Positions 1-6,290 of a stretch of DNA of 12,740 nt are shown piece after piece. The notes below the pieces were generated by a model. The model ran no database searches. It was given only the letters and a program-made list of their open reading frames with translations, and was not told the origin of the DNA. Source of the stretch: Planctomycetota bacterium (GTDB lineage Bacteria > Planctomycetota > UBA1135 > UBA2386); assembly GCA_947455805.1 (NCBI GenBank), contig CANGSN010000045.1, positions 1-12,740 on the forward strand. The letters are read 5' to 3'. Made by a program: the position numbers and the translations under genes. Within the stretch, counting starts at the first letter, position 1. Every line of letters starts with the position of its first letter.

Positions 1-2380
1 ACAGTTCACCGAAGCGCAGCGACTCGCCGAGCAGGGCGCGGCACAGCACCTGCTCGAGGGCGACGTCGACGGCGCCCGATGCCGCGGCGGCGTCGTAGCG
101 TTCGCGCGCGCGCTCGACGTGCCCGCGGGCGACCTGCCGCTGGGCGGGGTCGGCAGCGGCAGCCTTGCGCACCGCGTCGTAGCGAGCCAGCCAGACATGG
201 CCGTGCTGGCGATGGCGCTTGGCGACGCCGCGCGGCTCCTCCTGGAACACCGGCGCCGACAACAGCCGTTCGGCGTCGTCGATGCGGCCGAGGGCGACCA
301 AGGTGTCCCCCAGCGTCACGTGCGCCTCGAGGGACCGCGGCTGCAGGGCGATCGCCCGCTCGCAGGCGGCTCGCGCGTCCTCGTGCGCGCCGGCGTGCAG
401 GCACGTCGTGGCCAGATGGATCTCGAGCGAGAAGTCGCGAGGCACCAGCCGCAACCCACGTTCGACCACGCGCCGAGCTTCCGTCTTGCGTCCCTGGTAG
501 AGCATCGCGACCGAGTCGACGTGCAGCAGGATCGCGCTCTCGTGCCCCCGCCGCTCCACCACCTGCGCGATCGAGCGCTCGAGCATCAGGAAGCCGGGCA
601 CGACCTCGGATCGCTCCGGCAGCGCCTCGGTCTCGAACATGCGCAGGATCAGCCACAGCTCGGCGAAGCCCGGCTGACGCACGACGGCTTCGTCGGCCTC
701 GACCATCGCCCGCACCCACGGCGGTGGCAGCTCGAGGCTGCGGATCGCATGCAGCGCCAGCAGGAAGCGGTCGTGGAACCCACCCACCGCCGGTGCTTGC
801 GCCGCGATCTCCGGCAGCCGCTGCTCGCGATACGCCGCCAGCGCGGCCTCGGCGAACGGCGCCGAGCCCAACTGCACGATCGCCGCGACGTCCGCCGCGG
901 CCCCCGCGAAGTCGCCGCCGTCGGAGCGATGGATCGCGCGCAACGCGTGCGGCACCCACGGTTCCGCGGCGATCTCGACCCACTCTGCCAGCATGCGATC
1001 CAACTCGGCGTCGCGCCGCAGCGCGTTGCTGGCGCGGTTCTGCGGCAGGTCGTTGATCAGCGACGGCGGCAGCTGCGCCCAGAACGTGCGTTCGCGTGCG
1101 GCAAGCTGCGCTGCGTGCACCACCGACCACTGCCAGCCCGCAGCGACCAGCGTCAGCAGCACCACCAGCAGCGACAGCGCGCGCGCGAACGGCGACCGCA
1201 CCAGCCGCCGCTGCGCCGACGCGAACCACGAACGGCGGCGAGCCGTCACCGGCCGGAACTCGCGCCACGCGACCAGGTCGGCGGCGAACTCGGCGACGGT
1301 CGCGTAGCGTTCGTGCGGCGCGCGCGCCATGCCCTTCTCGAGCACGGCGACGAGGTCGACGGGCAGGCCGGGACGCAGCCGGTCGGCCGGCTCCGGATCC
1401 TGGTGCCGCAGCGCGTCGAGCACCTGCGGCAGCGTGCCGGAGTACGGCGCGCGGCCGGTCAGCAGGTGGTAGAGCGTGGCGGCGAGGCCGTAGACGTCCC
1501 AGCGCACGTCCGGAGCCGCCGACGGCTGCACCTGTTCGGGCGGCATGTAGGCCGGGGTGCCGAGCGGATAGCCGTCGCTGCCGACGGTCGGGTTCTCGCC
1601 GACCGAGACGATGCCGAAGTCGAGCACGACGACGCGGCCCAAGCGCTCGAGGAACAGGTTCGACGGCTTCAGGTCGCGGTGCACGACGCCGGCGTCGTGC
1701 GCGGCCTCGACGCCGCGGCACGCCTGCACCGTCCAGTCGACGACCTGCCGTACGTCGCTGTCGCTGGTGACCGCGGCATCGCCGAGTTCCTGGCGGAAGC
1801 GCGCGAGGCGCGCCGACGACGACCGCACCATGCCGGGCGCCGCATCGCCGCGCAGCAGCTCGGCCAGCGTGCAGCCCTGCAGCCGTTCGAGCACGAGGAA
1901 CGTGCGGCCGTCGCCGGCGCGCCCACGATCGTGCACGGTGACGACGTTCGGGTGACGGATCTTGGCCAGCACCTCGGCTTCGCGCGCGAGCCGCGCATCC
2001 ATGCGCGCGCCGACCACGAGGTCGGGGCGCAACACCTTGATCGCGACGTCGCGCTGCAGCCGCTGGTCGCGCGCCGCGTAGACGACACCCATGGCGCCGG
2101 CCCCGATGCGCTGTTCGAGCTGGTAGCGATCGCCGAGGCTCGAGCCGAGCTGCTGGTCGACGTCGCCGGCGGAACGGTGCAGCTCGCGCAGCGTCGGCGC
2201 CTGCCGCAAGGCGGCGGCGACCGCGTCCTGCAGTTCCGGGTGGTCCTTGCACAGTTCGGCGATCACCACGGTGTCGCCGCGCTCGATGATCTCCAGCGCC
2301 TGCGCCAGCAGCCGCGCCAACGGCTCGTCGTCGCCGGGCGACGTTGCTTCCGGCAGCGGTTCGCCAGGCCCGGAGCTCAC
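1..2380 (-). CDS. Transmembrane Ser/Thr protein kinase with C-terminal TPR-like repeats (3' end beyond window)
   Basis: Hanks-type (PknB-like) kinase; 793 codons are visible with no stop before the left edge. The kinase domain spans about residues 86-375: glycine loop GAGAMG (93-98), VAIK lysine K115, catalytic HRDLKPSN (234-241), DFG (254-256) and an APE-like MPPEQ (279-283), so all catalytic residues are present. One hydrophobic segment (about 402-419) should place the kinase in the cytoplasm and the C-terminal part outside. Residues about 617-790 look like degenerate TPR helices for protein contacts. The GTG start is well supported: a GGAGG ribosome site lies 5 nt upstream (2386-2390), and GTG overlaps the TGA of the upstream sigma factor in GTGA, so the two are translationally coupled. 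The N-terminal 80 residues, including a CKDHPEL stretch, resemble the leader of planctomycete kinases. The kinase probably controls the coupled sigma factor (inference from context). Substrate and signal are unknown. Confidence 0.93.
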   Translation of the reverse strand, partial: MSSGPGEPLPEATSPGDDEPLARLLAQALEIIERGDTVVIAELCKDHPELQDAVAAALRQAPTLRELHRSAGDVDQQLGSSLGDRYQLEQRIGAGAMGVVYAARDQRLQRDVAIKVLRPDLVVGARMDARLAREAEVLAKIRHPNVVTVHDRGRAGDGRTFLVLERLQGCTLAELLRGDAAPGMVRSSSARLARFRQELGDAAVTSDSDVRQVVDWTVQACRGVEAAHDAGVVHRDLKPSNLFLERLGRVVVLDFGIVSVGENPTVGSDGYPLGTPAYMPPEQVQPSAAPDVRWDVYGLAATLYHLLTGRAPYSGTLPQVLDALRHQDPEPADRLRPGLPVDLVAVLEKGMARAPHERYATVAEFAADLVAWREFRPVTARRRSWFASAQRRLVRSPFARALSLLVVLLTLVAAGWQWSVVHAAQLAARERTFWAQLPPSLINDLPQNRASNALRRDAELDRMLAEWVEIAAEPWVPHALRAIHRSDGGDFAGAAADVAAIVQLGSAPFAEAALAAYREQRLPEIAAQAPAVGGFHDRFLLALHAIRSLELPPPWVRAMVEADEAVVRQPGFAELWLILRMFETEALPERSEVVPGFLMLERSIAQVVERRGHESAILLHVDSVAMLYQGRKTEARRVVERGLRLVPRDFSLEIHLATTCLHAGAHEDARAACERAIALQPRSLEAHVTLGDTLVALGRIDDAERLLSAPVFQEEPRGVAKRHRQHGHVWLARYDAVRKAAAADPAQRQVARGHVERARERYDAAAASGAVDVALEQVLCRALLGESLRFGEL

Positions 2381-2390
2381 GCTTGCCTCC
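2377..2390 (-). promoter_or_regulatory. Shine-Dalgarno GGAGG and GTGA stop-start overlap joining sigma 1 and kinase
   Basis: On the minus strand GGAGG (2390-2386) is followed by 5 nt and then GTG (2380-2378), whose last two bases are shared with the sigma factor's TGA (2379-2377). This is the clearest ribosome binding site in the window. It fixes the kinase start and indicates termination-reinitiation coupling. Confidence 0.8.
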
Positions 2391-3000
2391 GCTGCGCCAG
2401 CTGCAGCTTCGCCAGCACGCGCGCCTGCACGGCGCAGAACGCCTTACGCGCACTGTCGGCGGACGCATAGCCGAGCGCTTCGGCGAGATCCTGGAACGGC
2501 TCTTCGTCCTCGAGCCGGCCGCGCAGCAACGCACGGTCGCGTTCGGGCAACGTCTGCAGGATGGCCGCCAGCTGTTCGGCGTCGTCGCGGCCGCCGAGCT
2601 TCGAACCGGGCGAACGTTCCGAGGCCGGCACGTCGGGCAGTTCGTCGGCGACGCGCCGGCGATCGCGGCGCGCCGCCTGGTGGTGCCGCACGGTGTCGAT
2701 CAGGCGATTGCGCACGAGCCGCGCCAGGTAGGCGACGAACTCGCCCTCGCTGTGGCCGCGGAAACCGGCGAAGTCGCGCACGACCCCGAGGAACACCTCG
2801 TGCACGATGTCGCCGGTGCTCAGCATCGCCGCCAGCCACGGCCGCCCGCGGCGCACGTCCTGCGCCAGCAGCTGGTGCACGCGCGCCTGCACCTCGGCGT
2901 AGTGCCGTTCGCACCACGCTTCGAGGCGGGCGCGTTCGCCGCCGGTGTACGGCGGCTGCGGCATCGGCTGCGGCGGTTGGCCGGAGTCGTCGGCGGGCAT
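2377..3000 (-). CDS. ECF-type sigma-70 factor (sigma 1), coupled to the kinase
   Basis: This 207-residue protein is an RNA polymerase sigma factor of the extracytoplasmic-function type. Region 2 (about 33-112) carries GDIVHEVFLGVVRDFAGF followed by VAYLARLVRNRLID, the core-binding and -10 recognition helices. Region 4 (about 142-200) has TLPERDRALLRGRLEDEEPF then DLAEALGYASADSARKAF, a helix-turn-helix for -35 recognition. It resembles planctomycete sigma-70 families that are paired with protein kinases. I chose the ATG at 3000. The frame is open up to 3213, but that extension would run through the conserved upstream element at 3040-3087, which is non-coding at the second sigma gene. No Shine-Dalgarno site is visible. 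The TGA overlaps the kinase GTG by 4 nt. No anti-sigma gene lies next to it, so kinase-dependent control is the likely mode (inference). Confidence 0.88.
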   Translation of the reverse strand: MPADDSGQPPQPMPQPPYTGGERARLEAWCERHYAEVQARVHQLLAQDVRRGRPWLAAMLSTGDIVHEVFLGVVRDFAGFRGHSEGEFVAYLARLVRNRLIDTVRHHQAARRDRRRVADELPDVPASERSPGSKLGGRDDAEQLAAILQTLPERDRALLRGRLEDEEPFQDLAEALGYASADSARKAFCAVQARVLAKLQLAQRRQA

Positions 3001-3039
3001 CGGGGCGAGGAGAGGGAAGGGAAGCACGATCAGAGGAGC

Positions 3040-3087
3040 ACCAACCGGGTAAGGCGGCAAGGCGGTCGCCGACCGGAGGTGGATTCC
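3040..3087 (-). promoter_or_regulatory. Conserved sigma-gene upstream element, copy 1
   Basis: This 48-nt segment aligns with the segment upstream of the second sigma gene (6201-6247) at 39 of 49 columns with three single-base gaps. Shared blocks on the plus strand are ACCAACCG, TA, GGCGG, AAGG, TCGCC, ACCGGAGG, GGA and TCC. In the direction of the gene it begins with GGAATCC and ends with CGGTTGGT, and lies 39 nt before the sigma 1 ATG. GGAATCC at the distal end could be an ECF-type -35 element. A promoter, operator or leader RNA is possible; the sequence alone does not decide. Confidence 0.6.
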
Positions 3088-3248
3088 ACGAAAATGCGCG
3101 CAGCTTCCACCTGCCGCCGCCGACGCGCCGACGCCCATCGGCGGCGGGGACCTGTCGAACAGGCCTCGCCGCGCCGCTTGCGGCATCGGCAGCCGAATTG
3201 CCCCGACGCGCACCCGAAGCCAGCGCCAAGGCTCGACCCGCGTCGATC

Positions 3249-3260
3249 GCGCTTCAGCGC
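3249..3260 (-). terminator. Weak hairpin after the beta-helix gene
   Basis: GCGC-TTCA-GCGC (plus strand) forms a 4-bp stem with a tetraloop, flanked by a possible AT/AT extension across a mismatch. It lies about 20 nt past the beta-helix stop codon. There is no T tract, so it may only be a chance GC-rich hairpin. Confidence 0.2.
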
Positions 3261-3279
3261 AATGGTCCGCGACTTCCCT

Positions 3280-5418
3280 TCACTTGTTGTACTCGATCGG
3301 CAGTCTGTTCGTGATGCGGCCGGAGATCACGTTGCCGTTCGCATCGAACTCGACGACGATGGCCTGGACGAACACCTCCCCTTCGTCGAAGAAGATGGGG
3401 GTCGTGGCGGCCGGGGCGACGCCACCGACACCAAGACCGAGCGCCGGCGGATCGAGCAGGAAGCTCGCGGTCGTGCCGCCGGGAATCAAGATGTTGGCGC
3501 TGCCGGGCACCACCGCGAAGCCGAGAGACGTGGTCGAACCAGGAGTGAACGGGTCGAACGCGAGCTGGCCGCTGACCACACCAGGGATGTTCACGACCGA
3601 ACTCTGGTACATCGACCTGTTGGACACGAAATGCATCCGCGTCAGACCGCCGCCCACGGGTTCTGCGATCGTCAGGCCGTCTTCGAAACCGCCTCCCATG
3701 AACATCATCACCAGGAAGTTGCGATTCGCGCCGGCGGGCATGTCGATCAGCAGGCTGGTGCGGTGATCGATGTTGTTGGGATTGAGCGCGAGTGGCCGCA
3801 GATTGCCGATCGTGTCGAGACGCTCGGGGAGGGGGGCGCCGACGTCGCGACGAAGTCGTGTGCCGTCGGTGGCCTCGTCACCGCCGATGTCGGGCATCAG
3901 CATGGCGACGCCGCCGAGCCGCGGATCGAGATCGACGTCGAGGTTCACGTCGCGACGAACGGAGATGCCCGTGGCGCCGAGAGTTTCCACCGAGATGGCC
4001 GGCGTGTTGATGGGCGGAATGGTGTCCTGGACCGCCGCCAACGTGCCGGCGTCGATCAGCAGCGAGAACGCGCTCAGGTGCAGGTCCTTCGGCAGGTTCG
4101 GCAATGCAGGCAACCGGGCGAAGCGAGGGTGCGCATCGTTCGCGAACAGGGCGGTCGAGCCGGCGAAGCGTGGCTGGATCCGGACGTCGGTCAGGTCGGG
4201 CGCTCCGTTCTCCATGAGCCACGTCGTGCCGTCCTCGTTGCAGTTGTTGCGCGACAGCTGCGTGTCGACCGGAGTGCCGTTCGTCCAGATGTCGCGGGCG
4301 ATGGTGCCGACCGATCCGATCTGGATCGCCGCTTCCGCCGGGCTTTCGGCCGCCACGAAGTTCAAGTTCTGGTCGAAGCTCGGGTTCCAGAACAGGTTGT
4401 TGATCAGCACGTGCCGTGACGCAACGCTGGTCAGCAGACCGTAGGCGTTGATCGTGGTGCTGAGGTTGAGCGCGTAGGCGATCGTGTTGTTGACCAGCAG
4501 GGCGTTGCAGTCCGTCAGCACCACGTTGTTCTGGGCCACCTGGATGATGTTGGAAAACAGGCGCGGTCGACACTGCTCTCGCTGCGCCGGCGACTGGATG
4601 CCCGGATTGACTTCCAGGTTCGTTTGGAAGCGGGCGATCTGATTCGACCGGAACATCACCGACGACGGTGCGGGGCTGGTATTGAACACCCGCACGCCGG
4701 TTTTCCCAGCGCCACCGTTCGGACCGTCGTGGACGATGACGTTGGACTCGAACTCGTGCATCAGCGGAATGGAGTGGCCCGCCGAGTTGGTCACCTCGAC
4801 GGCCGGTTGCCCGCCGAGGCCGTGGATGAAGCAATCGCGCACCTCGACCGCCGACTCCATCGTGCCCGGCAGCGGGTTCGCAGGGTCGATGCGCACGGCG
4901 TTCGCCGCGCCATCGGTCAGGATCTCGAGGCCTCGAATGACGCTCGGGGGCAGCGTCGGTGCGCCGAACGTGTCGACCAGCAGGGTCGCGGACCGCGTTC
5001 CGGGTGCGAACTGGAAGCCTTGCGGCGTCAGCAGTGCGCGATTGCCGGCGCCGGGCTCGACCCCGAGGGCTTCGATGGTCAGCCCGCGGTCGGGAAAGGC
5101 GATGGGGAAAATCTCGCCATTGCCGACCCCGTAGGTGCCGGGGAACACGTTGATCGTCACCGCCAGGCCGCCGGCGACGAGCTGGTTCGCGAACGCGACG
5201 GTCGCGGACAGCGTGCGCATCGGCTGTGCGGGGTCGAAGACGATCCCGCTGTTGTTGTCGTCGCCGGAGACGGCGTCGACGTACAGCTCGATCGACGTCG
5301 ACGAGCCGGTGTCGACCCATGGACCGAAGTAGGTGGTCTGGGCAGAAGTCCGCGCCGCGAAGAAGCTGGCGCCGGCGAGCAGCAAGGCAGAGGTTCGGAT
5401 GGAGAGCATGATTGCCAT
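3280..5418 (-). CDS. Secreted DUF1565-like right-handed beta-helix protein
   Basis: This 712-residue protein is predicted to be exported. It has an N-terminal signal peptide with hydrophobic core ALLLAGASFFAA and likely cleavage after TSA (residue 26). Residues about 45-120 match the opening of DUF1565-type proteins: YVDAVSGDDNNSG, PMRTLSATVAFANQ, then INVFPGTYG. The middle (about 120-480) has Asn-rich, regularly spaced beta-strand turns such as LLVNNTIAYAL and LINNLFWN, as expected of a parallel beta-helix. Residues 558-712 form a separate beta-rich module ending in VFVQAIVVEF, GNVISGRITN and the last residues. Its function is unknown; a surface or carbohydrate-binding role is plausible. I chose the ATG at 5418. 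An upstream GTG at 5442 would add residues that spoil the signal peptide, and an ATG at 5409 is an equally good alternative. It follows ECF sigma 2 by 131 nt, so control by that sigma factor is an attractive inference. Confidence 0.88.
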   Translation of the reverse strand: MAIMLSIRTSALLLAGASFFAARTSAQTTYFGPWVDTGSSTSIELYVDAVSGDDNNSGIVFDPAQPMRTLSATVAFANQLVAGGLAVTINVFPGTYGVGNGEIFPIAFPDRGLTIEALGVEPGAGNRALLTPQGFQFAPGTRSATLLVDTFGAPTLPPSVIRGLEILTDGAANAVRIDPANPLPGTMESAVEVRDCFIHGLGGQPAVEVTNSAGHSIPLMHEFESNVIVHDGPNGGAGKTGVRVFNTSPAPSSVMFRSNQIARFQTNLEVNPGIQSPAQREQCRPRLFSNIIQVAQNNVVLTDCNALLVNNTIAYALNLSTTINAYGLLTSVASRHVLINNLFWNPSFDQNLNFVAAESPAEAAIQIGSVGTIARDIWTNGTPVDTQLSRNNCNEDGTTWLMENGAPDLTDVRIQPRFAGSTALFANDAHPRFARLPALPNLPKDLHLSAFSLLIDAGTLAAVQDTIPPINTPAISVETLGATGISVRRDVNLDVDLDPRLGGVAMLMPDIGGDEATDGTRLRRDVGAPLPERLDTIGNLRPLALNPNNIDHRTSLLIDMPAGANRNFLVMMFMGGGFEDGLTIAEPVGGGLTRMHFVSNRSMYQSSVVNIPGVVSGQLAFDPFTPGSTTSLGFAVVPGSANILIPGGTTASFLLDPPALGLGVGGVAPAATTPIFFDEGEVFVQAIVVEFDANGNVISGRITNRLPIEYNK

Positions 5419-5476
5419 TGGGTGATGTCCGCCACGCCCCACGAAGGAGTTCCGTGAGATCGGGTGGACGCCGGGC

Positions 5477-5504
5477 TACTCCCACCGACACGGCCGAAAA
5501 GTTC
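5477..5504 (-). promoter_or_regulatory. Candidate ECF-type promoter of the beta-helix gene
   Basis: On the minus strand GAACTT (5504-5499) is followed by 16 nt and GGAGTA (5482-5477), about 58 nt before the ATG. GAACTT matches the known -35 core of many ECF/sigma-E promoters. It lies in the locally most A/T-rich patch of this intergenic region. The -10 assignment is weak. Confidence 0.35.
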
Positions 5505-5549
5505 TGCCTCCGTCGAAAACGAGTCGCCTCGAAGCCGCCCGGCCTCCGA

Positions 5550-6131
5550 TCAGCCGTGACGATGGGGATCGCAGCGCGCTCGCAGTCGCGACAGGGCTCG
5601 GTAGTAGCGCGTCTTGACCGTTCCCGCCGACTCACCCATTCGTTCGGCGGCCTCGACGAAGGTGAGTTCCTCCAGCACCTTCATCGTCAGCGCCGACCTC
5701 TCGACGGCCGGCAGCTCGGCGAGCTGCAGCGCAACCACTTCGTGATCGATCGCGCACGGATCCGGTTGGGCGGCAGCGATTTCGGCACCCGCCCACCGCA
5801 ATGGAACACGACGCCTCGCACAGATCGCCTTCCGCAACTCGAGCTTGCCGAAACCCACGGCCCATTGCAGCAGCGACGCGCGACCGTCGAACTGACGCAA
5901 CTTCGACCAGACCGCAAGCAGGGTCGCCTGCACCACGTCCTCGACGTCGTGAAGACGCAGATAGCGCCCCGAACGCGCCAGGCATGCGTGCAACACGTGC
6001 GACAGAGGCGCCAAGGCCGACATCATCTGCATCTGTGCCGCGTGGTCGCCAGCGAGCGCCGCATGGACGGTCGCCAGCTCCGATCGCCGAGCAGCCGCAG
6101 CGCTCTCGGGGGGCTCGGCGGTGGCGATCAA
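5550..6131 (-). CDS. ECF-type sigma-70 factor (sigma 2), TTG start
   Basis: This 193-residue ECF sigma factor has region 2 at about residues 38-108 (HDVEDVVQATLLAVW, then RASLLQWAVGFGKLELR) and region 4 at about 135-187 (LPAVERSALTMKVLEELTF, then EAAERMGESAGTVKTRYYRA), a clear helix-turn-helix. It belongs to the same broad class as sigma 1 but is not a close copy. TTG at 6131 is the furthest upstream start I found in the frame. A G-rich GGGGGTGG lies 4 nt before it and could serve as a ribosome site. A start at the internal Met residues near 34-37 would shorten the N-terminus. No kinase or anti-sigma gene is adjacent; the next gene downstream encodes the secreted beta-helix protein. The gene carries the second copy of the conserved sigma upstream element. 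Confidence 0.85.
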   Translation of the reverse strand: MIATAEPPESAAAARRSELATVHAALAGDHAAQMQMMSALAPLSHVLHACLARSGRYLRLHDVEDVVQATLLAVWSKLRQFDGRASLLQWAVGFGKLELRKAICARRRVPLRWAGAEIAAAQPDPCAIDHEVVALQLAELPAVERSALTMKVLEELTFVEAAERMGESAGTVKTRYYRALSRLRARCDPHRHG

Positions 6132-6200
6132 GCAGCCACCCCCGAACTGCGCAGAGGAGATCGGCGTCGGCGAGCGGCGAAACGACGAGGTTGTGGAAAC

Positions 6201-6247
6201 ACCAACCGCCTAGGGCGGAAGGTCGTTCGCCACCGGAGGAGGAATCC
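6201..6247 (-). promoter_or_regulatory. Conserved sigma-gene upstream element, copy 2
   Basis: This 47-nt partner of the element at 3040-3087 lies 69 nt before the sigma 2 TTG. In gene direction it starts GGATTCC and ends CGGTTGGT. This copy contains a perfect 5-bp dyad, CCGCC-TAG-GGCGG (6206-6218). The dyad is imperfect in copy 1, whereas the central TA is kept. The extra distance to the start compared with copy 1 argues that the element acts on transcription rather than on translation initiation. Confidence 0.6.
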
Positions 6248-6262
6248 GAGCCTCCTACTCGG
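6246..6262 (-). terminator. Hairpin after the carboxypeptidase gene
   Basis: CCGAG (6246-6250), a 7-nt loop and CTCGG (6258-6262) form a 5-bp GC-rich stem about 30 nt past the carboxypeptidase stop. There is no T tract. It abuts the distal end of the sigma 2 upstream element, so it could also be part of that regulatory region. Confidence 0.25.
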
Positions 6263-6290
6263 TCCACCGCCCCGTCGACACGCCGGCCGG

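Larger units (their letters stand above)
3001..3279. other. Intergenic region between the beta-helix gene and sigma 1
   Basis: This 279-nt stretch has no supported gene. It holds the sigma-upstream element (3040-3087) and a small hairpin just after the beta-helix stop (3249-3260). The open minus-strand frame running through it (to 3213) is rich in Pro, Arg and Ala and reads like non-coding GC-rich sequence. Confidence 0.6.

Noticed and set aside
6..2534. Long open frames on both strands across the kinase region (6-2534 minus, 119-2470 plus)
   Set aside because: The kinase frame from GTG 2380 contains every catalytic motif in order. The other frames give Arg/Ala-rich sequence without motifs, which is usual in GC-rich DNA.
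3001..3213. N-terminal extension of sigma 1 to a start at 3213
   Set aside because: The added residues would be encoded by the conserved upstream element, which is non-coding at the second sigma gene, and sigma region 2 needs no such extension.
5419..5442. GTG start at 5442 for the beta-helix protein
   Set aside because: It adds GRGGHHP before a normal signal peptide; ATG 5418 or 5409 gives a better export signal.
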